Shown piece after piece: positions 13,694-26,553 of a stretch of 64,000 nucleotides of DNA (positions are counted from its first letter, which is position 1; each line of letters opens with the position of its first letter). The stretch lies in NCBI RefSeq assembly GCF_018320785.1, contig NC_054867.1:18143355-18207354 (forward strand). Reading direction: 5' to 3'. This DNA comes from Cheilinus undulatus. Taxonomy: Eukaryota; Chordata; Actinopteri; Labriformes; Labridae. The notes under the pieces were generated by a model, which worked only from the letters and a program-made list of their open reading frames with translations, was not told where the DNA came from and did no database searches. Both the position numbers and the translations under genes were made by a program.

Positions 13694-14578
13694 CAGGGGC
13701 GGTTCCAGTCATTTGGAGGCCAAATACTAGTATAATGCCTTTCCCAATTTAACTAAAAGCAGTCATATAAAACAAAACAAAACCTTTTTAGTAAGAAAGC
13801 CAGAGAACTACAGGACATACCTAAATCAGGAACATAAAGACCCGAATACCCCAAAACACTCACTCATCAGCTCTTAGAAGAGCATTTTCTAATATTAGAA
13901 TATTTTATCATATCTCAATTGGCCAATGCTTGTAAGAAAAAGCACACTATTTGTGCAGAGTCAGTTTTTATCTCCATAAATCATTTTTCTTTATCTGATG
14001 CATGCCATTTTGCTACATAGTAATCAACCAATTTATGGTTTTAATCAGGGATGCACACAGCTAGCCGGCTAACAGCTAAATTCAGATATCAAATTAGCTG
14101 GCGCAAGATTTAAAAGACAGTTAAATCTAATGACTATTATTTTTATACACAGGCCTGAAATCCCTGTCAAATGATCTTTTAAACTGTAAGGACGCCTCCT
14201 GCCTCTAGTTGCTTCAGTAAACAGCCACAGCCTTCCTGTCAGAGCTTTCCCAGCAATTCACCAGATGCAAACATGAGAAGCTTAGCAATTAGCATGTTGT
14301 AGGAACAGCGCAGCATAAACATATCTAAAACTAGAGAATCAAAAAAAGTTGTAAACTTGCATAACTGAGCCACTGGTGCACTTCAGTTTTCTATGGTAAT
14401 ACAGATTTAATAATCAAAATGAAAAAAAAAAACATTTATCCTTAACTAGGGTTTTCCAACTATTTCACCATAAATGCAGGACAACTTTTAACATGCTGGC
14501 ACCCGACTGCATGCAGCAGATTTCCCATGTATTATTTTCACTCCTGTCCTTCAAACATAGTGAGCCACTGCCCCCCCG
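13694..14578. repeat. Possible MITE of the AGGGGCGG family
   Basis: The left end CAGGGGCGGTTCCAGTCA matches the repeat at 46,407. A possible right end is CACTGCCCCCCCGAAA near 14,578. The interior also contains AGGGATGCACACAG (about 14,048), so other elements may be nested. No gene is seen. Confidence 0.3.
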
Positions 14579-14727
14579 AAATAATTTCAAACACATGATT
14601 TTATTAATTGATTCAGAATAACTATTTCTAGTAGACAATTACCTATGCCTTTTGTTAAAACCCCACATTTTAGTATCATCAGGCACACTTCAAGAAGAAA
14701 AAGCTGATTTTTTTTCAGAAAAATTAG

Positions 14728-15330
14728 TTGTGTTAACTTAAAAATCAAAAATAGCTACATCAGCTCTTTTTTTCCCGAGTTAATAGAACACATTTTAGGT
14801 TTTAATTCAACAGTAATCAATAATTCTAAGTATTTTTTTCATTGTACTCAAATTATTTTACAATCATGATCTGCAGAGCTTTCCCAGAATTCCTTTGGAC
14901 ATTGGACACTTTTGCACCATGAATGAAGTTACTGGCTGAGTTAAACAAGTCTCCCCCTGTGGAGACCATTTTGAACAATGAAAGAAAGATGTATTGAACT
15001 CTGTGACAGTATACTGCCTGGATCAAATGCATCTTTCAGTCTTTTATTGTGAATTAAAGGTTATTAAAAAATAATTTTGTTGACTTAAAAATCCAGAAAA
15101 TGTACTTCAGCTCTATATTTCTGAGTAGATAGAACACATTTTTAATTCTAAGAAAGCCATCTCAATTAGTTTGATTGCTTTTGAAAAAGTACTCAAATTA
15201 TTTGACATTATTGATCTCCTAATCTGCAGTGTTTTCCCACAATGCCTTTGGGCATTGGACACTTTGCACCACAAATGAAGTTACTAACTCAGTTAGATAA
15301 GTCCCGACTTAGGGGAACAACGACACACAA
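14728..15330. repeat. Diverged tandem duplication, unit about 350 bp
   Basis: GTTAACTTAAAAATC, TAATAGAACACATTTT, TACTCAAATTATTT and GGACATTGGACACTTTTGCA (first copy) recur as GTTGACTTAAAAATC, TAGATAGAACACATTTT, TACTCAAATTATTT and GGGCATTGGACACTTTGCA (second copy). The copies have diverged considerably. Non-coding. Confidence 0.7.
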
Positions 15331-17146
15331 TGACTGGAATACAGAATATGATGGAGGAGGACAGTGCACATTTTAGATGTCACCTGTGATCACCTTGGCC
15401 AGCTGGCCTCCGTTGAGTGGCATGAATGTTCAACATTAAAGTATGAAATGGAAATAAGGGAAACTTGCAGTGTATGAAGAATGTGTTGCTTTATGAAAAG
15501 TGCTCAAACATGTAGTTCTGAGTTGGATTTAAATGAAATTTTTAAGTGTAGGAAAGTTTCCACAGTGTAGTTTAAACTTAAACAAGTGAAGTAGACACTG
15601 GTTGAATAAAAGTTAAATAAAGGTTAAATAAAAAATAAAACATTAAGTCAGCATAAATGTAGAACTAAAACTGAGATGATGTGACTTAAAATGGTCAAGT
15701 ACCTGCTACCCAACAAATATCATTTTTTTCAGTCACTTAAAACAATGGTTTGCCTCTAATATTTTGAGCTTTATGGACATATCAGGAATTCTCAAAAAAG
15801 ATTTCCATTACTAAGAAACTTTGATGTAATTATTTTCAACATTTTGTTCAGTTTTACAGTGCATTGGTATGCATAAGTGTCTGAAGCATACGAGATTGGG
15901 TTGGAGCCCCACAGAAACCCATTAAGTGTTAATGTCTGCCAACAAACCTTTTCCTCTGATGAGAAAAATGTGAATTTGGCTGAATAAGCAAACCAAAAAT
16001 CAATGCAGTGTGCATGTCTGGCTTCACAGCTGGCCTGGCCTGTCTGTTCTACCATCTGTCTCCTCCTCACACACAGTTTAGTGAGGATAAACTCTGTGGG
16101 CTGATCCAAATAGCCATGCATTTCCATACTGGGCCCTGCCCACAGCTCTTTCACATTCCCACTCCTCCTCTCCTACACAAAGCACAGTGATCCACGTGGT
16201 GCTTAGTCATCAGCCCCCACCCACGAAAAACTGCATGACTATAAGAGAGAACTGACCTGTATATTTAGACTGTCTCAGCCCCACAGAGCTAAAAATAGCT
16301 CTAAAAAGGGTATAACAATGACACAAAGAGAAGGGTGACGAAGGCTGATACTGATGAAGACTGCAGAGTGAGACTATGAAGTTAGGAAACTATTCTAACC
16401 ACAAAAATGTTGGGCACAAAAACTCGATGAGAGTTGATTTTAACACAAAAAGAGTAAGGAAGTGGACAGTCCTGCAAACAAGCATGAATTTCAAATTGGC
16501 TATCATTTGGAGATCAGTGAATCCATATTTCTTAGATCTACTGAATTAGTCCAGTGTTCAGTATTTAACTTATACAAAAAAGAATTGAAACTTCCATCCC
16601 ATGACTTGACTTTTTCCATTGCTTGACTTCCTGGAAAACTATCCGTCTTTGTCGATGACCTCATTTTGTTCTAGAGTATAGAAATCCCCAGCTGATAAAG
16701 CTACCTAGGACTTTTGATCAGTAATCACTGCCTGCCCCTCCCTTCCCTAATAAACCAGCTTCTGCCTTTGCCAACTGATATCCTGCAAGCTGATATCCAG
16801 CAGATTTACACTCGAGAGAGTCCTTCCTGTGTTTTGTCCTTGCTAAGCACTCTCATTCAACAGTAACCACATCAGATTTGGGAAGCAAGAATTTCTTGCC
16901 ATCTAGCCATCACGGTTTGTAGAAATATAAAACAAAGGTCAATACAGTATCCTGACCTCATGAACGACTTCAATGCAGGCCTAATAATTGTCATTGTTCC
17001 CTAATACATGGAGTTGTTGCAAAAAGAATTCCAGTCGCAGTTAAGCCACCTTGTATTGTATACCACTGCTCAGTCTTAAGGGATAATATGCATGACAAAG
17101 CAGACTTTATTAAGCTACAAGTGTCTTTTTTTCTGTATGAGTTCAG
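15331..17146. other. No feature recognised
   Basis: Intergenic sequence with no supported coding exon, RNA gene or clear repeat. Confidence 0.5.
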
Positions 17147-17233
17147 CCTGTATCCAGGCGGGCAGGGGACCCAGACGGTTCCTGTTGTGATGGCCATTTC
17201 TACCATCCCAGCAGTGCCAGGGCAAACATCAGG
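17147..17233 (+). other. Exon-like segment of unknown identity
   Basis: Acceptor TGAGTTCAG after a T-rich tract; donor GTGAGT. It is 87 nt long, a multiple of three. One frame reads LYPGGQGTQTVPVVMAISTI then PAVPGQTS without a stop; a second frame is also open. The first frame has the Pro/Val/Thr-rich look of a transcription-factor activation region, but I cannot name it. No partner exon was recognised nearby. It may be a chance pair of splice sites. Confidence 0.3.
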
Positions 17234-17749
17234 GTGAGTAATGAGAGGAACAGACAGAGGGAGGGAGGGATGAAAAAACAATCCCTAAAAAAGGAGAAAT
17301 GGTTCTTTCATCAAGAGACAAAACACTAAATCTACCTTCTCTAACTGTCCTCATTTCCTTCCCTCTCTTCAGCTTCCTTGCTCAGTCATCTCGCCCCCTC
17401 TGTATTCTTACATATGTAAAGGCTAAGAGCTGCTCGGTTGTATACAAAGAGGAGTGCATCAGGTTCCTCATTTCAGTGGTTGTGAGGTAAACCAGACCCG
17501 TCCTCTGTCAAACATACACAGATGATTCAGCCCATAAATGGAAACATGATGTTGGTAAAACAGCGTTGCTTATCTCTGAAAACAGGATTGCTTTACTTTC
17601 CTCTTTTAGAAACCGCCAAAGTGTTTTTCCTCTCAAGTGCTGATAAGAATGCCAAAAGCACATCTACAAGTGTTTGCTTAGTCTCTGGTTTATAATGCTG
17701 TTGCACTATTAAGCAGGGCTTTGGTAAACACATGGTACTGTGTGATACA

Positions 17750-17990
17750 GCTAGGGCTGTCAAATGTTAATTTCTTATTTGCAGTTCTGATTTTTTGTTC
17801 AGTCTTAAAGTAGGGTGTTGACGTCCTGTTTGAATACAGACCTGCTTTTATTCTGAGAGGAGAAAAGATGCACTGACCCAAGATTGTGGCATGAAATGAA
17901 CCCAAAAAAAGGAACAGAAAGAGTAAAATATTTAACAACACAAGGTACAGATGACTTTTACCATATCCACTTAGCTGTCTGGAGGATTTT
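17750..17990. mobile_element. hAT-like MITE fragment starting TAGGGCTGTCAAA
   Basis: It begins with CTAGGGCTGTCAAATG and shares the CGTCCTGTTTG block with the element at 9.6 kb. The right end is not found. Confidence 0.45.
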
Positions 17991-19489
17991 GCTCTTATCT
18001 GAACCAACTTCAGTGAGGGTCTAATTTACCGACTGGCTCCACTAACAGTGAGCAATGATATGACTGCTTGTCAAGCTCATGTTATGCAGTTTATTTCCTG
18101 GGACTGTGCATGCTTTCTATGTTGTTTTTTGGTTGCTCTGATTGGCCTGAAATGAATATGGCAGACTTCTAGTATTAAAATGCGTTTTTTTAAGATAAAT
18201 GTCTGCCTTATTGGCTTTTTGGATGTGATAAACTTTCAGCACCTCTTACCTCTGCTTCTAAAGGTGAGGTTTTCTGAATGAGTGTGATTGACAGAGGTCA
18301 TGCTCCAATCAAGAAAAGAAGTGGAACAAGGTTTCTTTAACTTTTCTCTTCTTTATGGAAATAAATAACTGTCCCTGCTTCTAATCCCTCTCTCACTTCT
18401 CTCCCTTTTGTCATTTCAAGTAAGTATTGGGTCATTGACACTCCTGGGATAAAGTATCTAGAGCAACCCCAATCCTCCTATTTTCTGTTCTGCCTACTTA
18501 CTGACTGGCTGAAATGCAATCACTTCATCTTAACTCATCTATTTGGGAGTGATCTTGTGGTTGTGACCCCTGTATCGAGTAACAGAGTCCTCAGCAAACT
18601 CTCCCTGCTGTCTTTTCCTTTTTTTAATGTTTATTGACTGCCTTTGCAATAATTAACAAGATAATCAAAGGCCAGTTTTCCATTTCAGAGGACTAGTACA
18701 GCCTGAATATTAAGCATCACCCTTTTTCTTTTCTTAATTAGGACATTACATCAGGACTGCTTTAGTTAACTTACCACCATTAATGCTGCAAATATCAAAA
18801 ATAAAAAAAGACATTGTTATGTGCAGTTTTTTAAAATTTAAATATTAATGAAAACGGTTTCTGCCCTAGCCATGGTCGACTTGTTTTGCCTCTCTGGAGT
18901 ACTTTAGTCTGACTAATTAACTTATCTGCAGCGGCTCGTCTTACCCAGCACTCTGTCTGAGGCTGAGAGGTGAAAGGCCCAGAGAAAAGAAGGCCTGATT
19001 AGGGTCTCTACTTGAAGTAGAGCTGAATGTGTATTTTATATTTGGCCGAATGACATCTGCTTGAAAGCGACCGTTTGTGGTAATGATGTGTAATCCCTTG
19101 TGATAATACAAATATGTCACCTTAAATTAACCCAAAACTAGAGTGCATCCCTTGAGTAACTAAGGGTGGAGAACATAAATGGAATGCGGTAGGCTTATTG
19201 TTAAACTGTAATCTGGAATTGATTTTGTATTTTTTTTTCTGCAAGCCAAGGATGGCGCAGAGCTGTTAATGGACATGGACTAATCATAGGAGCAAGGCTG
19301 CCCATGAAAGGGGAGAAAGGGAAAGCTGTCAGGAACAAGTCCTGTTGAAGGGCCCATGGAGTTTAAGAAAAATGAATGAATGAAAAATGAATTGAATTTC
19401 AAATTCAAGCAATAATATTTTAGTTTTTAATGCAGCTTACATCCTGGTCATGGGACAGTGGACCAGCTCTTTAGGGCTTCTTGAATCTA
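17991..19489. other. No feature recognised
   Basis: Intergenic sequence between the hAT fragment at 17.75 kb and the LINE remnant at 19.5 kb. No supported gene. Confidence 0.5.
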
Positions 19490-20512
19490 AATGTGTTTGA
19501 TAGACCTGGAGAAGGCCTACCGCCAAGTCCCACAGGGAGTCATGGGAGTACTGTGGGAACATGGGGTCCCGAGGCCACTAATGTGAGCCATTAGGTCCCT
19601 ATAACCAAAGTGAGAGCTGTGTTCACATCCTAGGCTCAAAGTCGGACACGTTCCAGGTGTATGCAGGCCTCTACCAGGGCTTTTTCTTGTCTCTGATTCT
19701 GATGGATAAGATCTTGAGGTGCAGCCGAAGGGAGGCAGATTTTGGGTTGAGTGCCCTCAAAATTTCATCTCTGCTTTTTTAAGATGATGTGGTTCTGTTG
19801 GCTTCTTTAGCCAGGGACCTCCAGCATGCGCTAGGGTGGTTTGTAACTGAGTGTGATGTGGTTGGGATGAGGGCCAGCACCTTCAATCTGAGGCCATGAC
19901 TTTCTGTCGAAAAACGGTGGATTGCGCCATCCAGGTGGGCAGGGTGTCCCTGCTCATAGTGAAGGAATTCAAGTATTTTGTGGTCTTGTTCACTTACAGT
20001 CAGATCAGTACAGCATTGCAAATGTTCCAGACCGTTGTAGTGAAGAGGGAGCTTACCCAGAAGGCAAAGCTCTGAATTTAGTGGTTACTCTTTATTCCAA
20101 CCCTCACCTATGGTCATGAAATTGCAGTTTCAGCCGGGCATAATGAGATTCCTCAGAAGAGTAGCTGGGCTCAGCCTTAGAGATAGGGTGAGGAGTTCAG
20201 ACATCCAGAGGGATCTTGAAGTAGAGCTGCTCCTTTACATCGAAAAGAGCCAGTTGAGGTGGTTTGGTCTACTGTTTAGGATGACTCCTGGTGGCCGCAT
20301 GTGGAGGGCTTCTGGTTGCGTCCAATGGTGAGGAGACCCCAGGGTAGACCCAGGATCTGCTGGAGGGATTATATATCTAATCTGGCCTTTGAACGCCTTA
20401 GAAAAGCTGTAAAATGTTGCTGGGGAGTATAATGTCTGGGCTCACTTGCTTAACTTGCTGCCACCGTGACCCAGCCCCGGATGAACAGAAGAAATAGATT
20501 GATGGATTTTAG
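19490..20512 (+). mobile_element. LINE reverse-transcriptase remnant
   Basis: The plus strand encodes decayed RT: DDVVLLASLARDLQHAL at about 19,783-19,833 retains the catalytic Asp pair, but the residues before it are replaced by a stop. Further on come FKYFVVLF-like thumb sequence and the C-terminal block RRVAGLSLRDRVRSSDIQ (about 20,155-20,210) and LRWFGLLFRM. It ends in a GATGGAT-type tail near 20,512. This is a widespread fish non-LTR family. At least three frame breaks. Confidence 0.8.
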
Positions 20513-22904
20513 CTTTGAACTAAATAGTCACCATTACCTATTTAATTATATCAGTAGTATTATCCAACTTGTCAGTAATAAACTGCTTGTATGCATTTTT
20601 GCCATCTCTCAAAATTTGTAAGTTAAGCTCAGCGTTAGATCATGCAGGACATGGTAGTCATACGCCCAGCCGTGATCAGCTGACAACCAGCTGCTCTTAA
20701 TTATCACCTGCAAGCTCCCACAACCAATCACAGCTCTTTCTCTCAACACAGTGGTGTATTTAAATACAAAGTACTTGCCACTAATCCCTGCTTGCATTAA
20801 TGCTGATGCACCACTCTGTTGCTTGCAAAGCTTTACCTCCTCCACCCCAGCCTCCTCCTTTATGGCATAAAGCTTGTTGCACCCTCATATTCATATTCAT
20901 GCTACTATGGATTATTTGCTTTTGAACTAAATGTATTCACTATGCTTTGTCATAAATGTATCTATTCATTTGGGGATTTCTAGCCGTTTGCTCCCTGGAA
21001 AGTCAAAGAATGCTACCTGACTAACTCAGGGAGCATCTTTTGAGCAGAGTTTTCTCAAGTAAAACTGTAGATCCATTTTGCAATAAAATGGTTAAATGTA
21101 TGACAGAGAAATGTGTTTGAAATTCAATCAAAAAAGCAACCAGAACTGAACTCCTGATGTGTTTCAATTTAACTTGACTGAGGAGGATAATTCAATCAAA
21201 TGGATACAAATTTTTTGGTTTCTGTGGATTTAAAAAAGAAAAAAACTTCTCTCTAATTGGGACTTTGCATGGTAATGAAATGCTTATTCTGGTAATTAGA
21301 GCGATTTTGAAATGAAAATATATAAAGGTAGTCTCTTATAACTCAAACAGGATCGTATTATTATTCTTACACCATCTACAGGAGAGGACAAAATGAAGAA
21401 ATTACCTCAGATAATGTGCACAAGCATATTAAGCAAACTTTATTTGCTCTCTATCAGTAACTATCGTGTTGTTATGACACAAGCTTACATACTTAAAAGA
21501 AGATTTAGAGTTCAGTCAGCACTTAGTCTCTTTGGTTTGTGGGCTTGCTGACATTCTTATTTTAACACTAGTCCCTCTTTAAATGTATGAATTATATTAA
21601 TATCCACCTTGCCAACTCTTCAGTTTGGTTAATCTTAAATTCAGTATTAAGAATTGATATTAAATCAGTATTAAAAGAATCATGTCTCTGATGCAACCAG
21701 ACAGTGAACAGCTTTTTAAAAACACTGATAAAGACACATATCGTTAGCCTCATAACTGCCTAAGTCATTTTTTTTTACCAAATTGTGATATCTAACTACT
21801 TTCCTAACGCTGCTGATTCATTTTGCCTTATTGCCTAAACCCTCAGCCAATCAGAGTGCTTGTCACAGTCTATAATCGCTATGCCTAAGTTATCTATTAA
21901 TAATATCTATTAAGTCACTTTTATTTGTTATTTAGTCCTTTTTGTGGCTTTTCTTTAAAAGAAACTTGTTCATACATCCAGTAGGACTTACTGTCACAGT
22001 TTAAATTAAAAAAATCCTGTGTTTGCCAAATTTCCTTCCTTTTTTTCTAAAAGCCTTAAAATATGACTTGGGCAATTATGCTATGAGGCTAACAATATTC
22101 AACTTTTTCTAGTTATTAGTAGCACAAACAGAGCAACAGGTACCAGGCATTAAAATATATATAATTTATAACTTTCAGCTCATAATACACAAACATTCAG
22201 CTGGATGCCTGACTTAAGAAAATGAAGCTGTACTTACTAAACTAAATATTTATTTTATTCAAAACAACTGCTATTGGCTAAGTGACTGTAAATCATTGGG
22301 AGAAAAATGTTTTTGCTGTTATCATTACTGAACCCCAAGATCCATCCACATTCATAGCTATAGTAGAGCCCACAGGAAGGTGCTTTTTAAACATATATGT
22401 TTTTCATTTAGCCTAAACCCAAATGACAACAAATCAAAGTATGGTAAGTAGGACAATTTGTCTTTGTTAATTACTTGCTGTTAAAAAAAAAAACATCTTA
22501 AATAATGAAAAGGGGCTCTCCTTTTCACTGTAAGTCTTTTTTCTAATACAGCATTTATCAGTGATAGATGTACTGATTATTGGAAATACATGCACGAGTA
22601 AGAAGTGGGATAACCAGCCCCAGTCCCCCCTACTATTTAGCCTATTTTTGAATATTTATTTAGTGTTATATCAAATAAACAAAGTTAATGAAAGTGTACT
22701 TTGCTGATGAACATCTCAGCCTCTTACATGTGATGTAGATCTTCTACAGGACAGCTCAGTTGGACTTTAAAAAATGAACCGTGTAGAATTATTCAATTTT
22801 GAATAACCTTTATTGTAACTTTTATTTTGTGTTGATTTGGCGCCACCTGTAGACAAAAGCAGTCCACTCGGCTGCTGTTAAATTCTTTACTACCTTATCC
22901 TCCC
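20513..22904. other. AT-rich intergenic DNA
   Basis: Markedly AT-rich with no recognised gene or repeat ends, up to the abrupt change to GC-rich DNA at 22.9 kb. Confidence 0.5.
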
Positions 22905-23120
22905 ACAAGGGGATCCCCCCGATGACCCCCAACCCCCACCCCGCTCCGCCCCGGGAGCCCAGGCCGGGGTCCCCAACGGAGAGACGCAGGAGCCGAGGAC
23001 TCCCCACGCTAACAGCCCAGACCTGTATCTCCCCGGGACCTCCGCAGGAGGTGGACCGAGGGGGACACGGGACCCGAGCACAACACAAGTGTACACCTGA
23101 TACAAGGGCTCTGAAACACG
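22905..23120 (+). promoter_or_regulatory. GC-rich putative promoter/first exon with GTGAGT donor
   Basis: A GC-rich block (CCCCGCTCCGCCCCGGGAGC near 22,938) in AT-rich surroundings contains an SP1-like CCGCCCC and ends ACACG|GTGAGT (donor at 23121). A second GTGAGT donor context follows at about 23,416 (CTGCA|GTGAGTAG). It lies 2.8 kb upstream of the first laminin-relic exon on the same strand, so it could be its 5' exon, an unrelated transcript, or a GC-rich repeat. No conserved protein is encoded. Confidence 0.35.
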
Positions 23121-24131
23121 GTGAGTGGGGTCTAGCTGTGTTTTTAGCAAACAAGAGGAACTTTATGAACGATTCGCGCCTTGTACAGTTGAAAACACTT
23201 TACTTTAAAGAGTCACGAGGTAGAAAAGTTCAGTTTTTTTAAACTTTCTGTTCCAAAGAGAGCAGGAAGACTTTGACATGTGTCTGTAGAGTGATACTAA
23301 ACTGCTAAAAACTGTCCCTCTTCATATCAGACTTTATTGTCCGCCACCGGTTGCAGCAGCCTCACGGTGGATGAGCGCTCAGAGATGGAGGCGTAACTGC
23401 TAACGCTCGTCTGCAGTGAGTAGACTGTTCAAAGCCAATCCATGTTTGCTGCTTTTTATTAAATCCTCTGATGTTACTCAGTGAGCAGGGATAAAAGATA
23501 AAGACTGTCTGCAGGGCTCTAAGCTGCCTTTGATAAATCACTGGAAAAATATGGAGCTCACGGGTTCATGTTAAGGCTGTGGAGGATGAGTCTGAGTCAA
23601 AGCTTGTACTGAGTTTAAGATAAATGCTTATTAGAGCATTTTATTTTCTTTTTAATGGTTTCACTTATTTATTGGCATCTCAATCAGAGAGAAAAAAGTG
23701 ATCACAGTCCTTGGGTCTGTTAAAATGACAATTTTCTAGTTAAAAAGACATTGTTTTTAAGGTAACTAACCTCTGTCTTCTCAGTGAACTTGCAAATCTC
23801 TCATTTTATTTAGCAAAATTTCATTTTGTTTGTGCTCACTTTCAGTTGTCCTTATTTAGGTCAATTTCATTTCATTCAGCAAAGTCCACAACATGTAGTT
23901 TTTTTGCAGCTGTGTCGCTCTTACAGTACTATCTGTTTTCACTATATGATGTGTGTGCATTTAGTAGCTATAATATGGTAGTAAAGTTTTTAGCCTGCAG
24001 TGATGAGACAGATTCACAGTGCCTAAGTTGCTCAGCCCTTCTCTGCCCACCATCTGTTGTCCTTACTGCAGTGTCCTCAGGAAAACCAGCACTCCACACT
24101 CAATACAACCTGTTCTCTTTACATTTAGTTA

Positions 24132-25750
24132 CAGTGCATTAAAAAAGTATTTGCCCCCTTTAAGATTCCTGATGATTTTGCATATTTATCACATTTAAAT
24201 TTTTCGGACCATCAAACCAATTTTCGTGTTTCATGGACAACCCAAGTAAATAGAAAATGCAGTGTTTGAATGATTATTTAATTATTTAAGGGGGAAAAAT
24301 CCAAACCTATCTGGCCCTGTGTAAAAAAGTAATTTCCCCCTTGTCAGATCATGAGTTAACTTTGATTAACCACAATTTTGGAAAGCTGAGTTCAGTTTCA
24401 CTGGCCACACCCAGGCCTGATTACCAGATTTGTTGAATGAAGAAATCACTTAAATAGAAGCTGTCAGACAAAGTGAAGTAGGCTTCAAGATCTCAGAAAG
24501 AAATGCATCATGCCACGATCCAAAGAAATTCAAGAACAAATGAGAAACAAAGTGATTGAAATCTATCAGTCTGGAAAAGGTTACAGAGCCATTTCCAAGG
24601 GTTTGGAACTCCAGCAAACCACAGTCAGAGCCATTATCCACAAATGGAGAAAACTGGGAACAGTGGTGAACCTTCCCAGGAGTGGTTGGTGACCAAAATG
24701 ACTCCAAGAGTGCAACAATGACTCATCCAGGAGGTCACAAGAGAACCCAGAATGACATCCGAAGACCTGCAGGCCTCACTGGTCTCAGCTAAGGTCAGAG
24801 TTCATGATTTAACCATAAGAAAGACACTGGGCAAAAATGACATCCATGGGAGAGTTCCAAGGCCAAAACCACTGCTGACAAAAACAACGTAAAGGGTCGT
24901 CAAACATTTGCCAAAAAACATCTTGATAATTCCCAAGACTTTTGGAGAAATATTCTCTGGATTGACCAGACAAAAGTTGGACTTTTTAGAAAGGTGTGCG
25001 GCCCGTTACATCTGGAGTAAAAAATAACAGCATTTGATAAAAAGAACATCATGCCAACAGTCAAACATGGTGGTGGCAGTGTCATGGTCTGTGGCTGCTT
25101 TGCTACTTCAGGACCTGGACCACTTGCTGTGATTGATGGAACATTGATTTCTGCTTTCTACCTGAAAATCCTGAAGGCGAACGTCCGCCCATCAATTCCT
25201 GCCCTCAAGCTCAAGCGCTCTTGGGTTGTGCAGCAAGAAAACGACCCGAAACATACCAGCAAGTCCACCTCTGAATGGCTCAAAAAGAACAAAATCAAGG
25301 TTTTGGAGAGGCCCAGTCAGGGTCCAGACTTAAATGCAATTTAGATGCTGTGGTGGGACCTTAAACAGGCAGTTCATGCTGGAAACCCCTCTAATATGGC
25401 TGAGTTAAAACAATTCTGAGAAGAAGAGAGGGACAAAATTCCTCCACAGCAATGCAAAAGAGTCATCACCAGTTATCGCAAACGCTTGATTTCACTTATT
25501 GCTGCCAAGGGTGGCACAATTAGCTATAAGGTTCAGGGGGCAATTACTTTTTCACATAGGGCCAGATAGGTTTCGATTTTTTCCCCCCTTAAAGAAATTA
25601 AATAATCATCCAGACACTGCATTTTCTATTTACTTGGGTTGTCTTTGTGAAATATAAAAAATTGTCTTGATGATCCGAAACATTTAAGTGTGATAAATAT
25701 GCAAAAACGATATGAGTCATAAAGGTGGCAAATACTTTTTCACGGCACTA
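24132..25750 (+). mobile_element. Tc1-like transposon, full length but dead
   Basis: Long terminal inverted repeats of about 220 bp (left from CAGTGCATTAAAAAAG at 24132; right ends at 25750) lie between TA dinucleotides at 24130-24131 and 25751-25752. The plus strand encodes a Tc1 transposase in pieces. The helix-turn-helix N-terminus is at 24510-24692 (SGKGYRAISKGLEL). The catalytic core at 24960-25344 has IDQTK (first Asp) and NDPKHTSK (second Asp). The catalytic Glu codon is now TAG at 25342-25344, followed by MLW. Other stops interrupt the frame, so this copy cannot encode an active enzyme. Confidence 0.9.
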
Positions 25751-25906
25751 TATGTCCTAATGATGGGAAAAGCTGTTAAAAACTGGCACTAGCCCCCACT
25801 GTTGTGAAGCAACATGAAGTCCAAGCAGTGGCTCCACTCTTGCTTGTAAAATAGCTCACATATCATATTTTTTGATTAATCTGTCACTATCTTGTACAGT
25901 TCACAG

Positions 25907-25982
25907 AACAGTGTCGCTGTTGTCCAGGGTTTGGAGGGAGACAGTTCAATGAGTGTGAGCACTGGGGTGACCCAGTGTCAAG
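25907..25982 (+). pseudogene. Laminin beta relic exon: partial LE (laminin EGF) module
   Basis: The acceptor is TTCACAG and the donor GTAAAA. The frame reads QCRCCPGFGGRQFNECEHWG then DPVSR. Laminin beta LE modules read QC.C..G(F/Y)GG(K/R).C.EC...(Y/F)(Y/W)GDP. The Cys expected before the NEC motif is Phe (TTC for TGC), and the loop before WGDP is one or two residues short, so the disulphide pattern is broken. Confidence 0.65.
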
Positions 25983-26331
25983 GTAAAAAAAAAAAAAAAG
26001 TAAATAAAAAATGCATCTGAAAAATGCCCCTGGAATGGTGAACTGGTTTTATTGCTGTTTACATTTTTAAAAACAGTTATGAGTTAGATGCTTTAATATT
26101 TGCAGAGTTATAATCCAGTTGTTCTATGTAAGGATCCAAAAACACCATACACACTACAAATTCCTTTCAATTGAAAAGTAGAATGACACAATGAAAATAT
26201 CCTACATCGTTAATTACAAAATATTTAAACCTGACATATGTGACTGAACACAGTCACTTTTTACAGGACACGTGCAGCTTATCAGCAGTTACTTTAGTGT
26301 TAGTGTGACTGTATCTGCAAGCTGTGCTCAG

Positions 26332-26457
26332 TTTTGTACTTGGAGAAAAACGCATTGCACAGCTGGAGAAGAAGCTGAAGCAGGTGAAGCACCTGACCAG
26401 TACTGAGGAGAGGGACAGGATCTACCAGCTGATCGGACAGAGCATTGATGACCTCAG
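26332..26457 (+). pseudogene. Laminin beta relic exon: coiled coil 1
   Basis: This exon has 1 nt, 41 codons and 2 nt. The acceptor is GCTCAG and the donor GTGATG. It encodes a heptad-rich helix (KRIAQLEKKLKQVKHL, then RIYQLIGQSIDDL) at the position where beta-chain domain II begins. It is open throughout. The start could be later if another AG is used. Confidence 0.65.
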
Positions 26458-26553
26458 GTGATGATGCCACACAATGTTTTTGATGACAAGTTTGCTCAAC
26501 TAGTATAATTTCTAGATCGTAGTTCATAACATACATTAATCCACGTGTTTCAG

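Noticed and set aside
22922..23242. Pro/Arg-rich open frame in the GC-rich block
   Set aside because: Composition-driven. It has no known similarity, and the frame crosses a strong splice donor.
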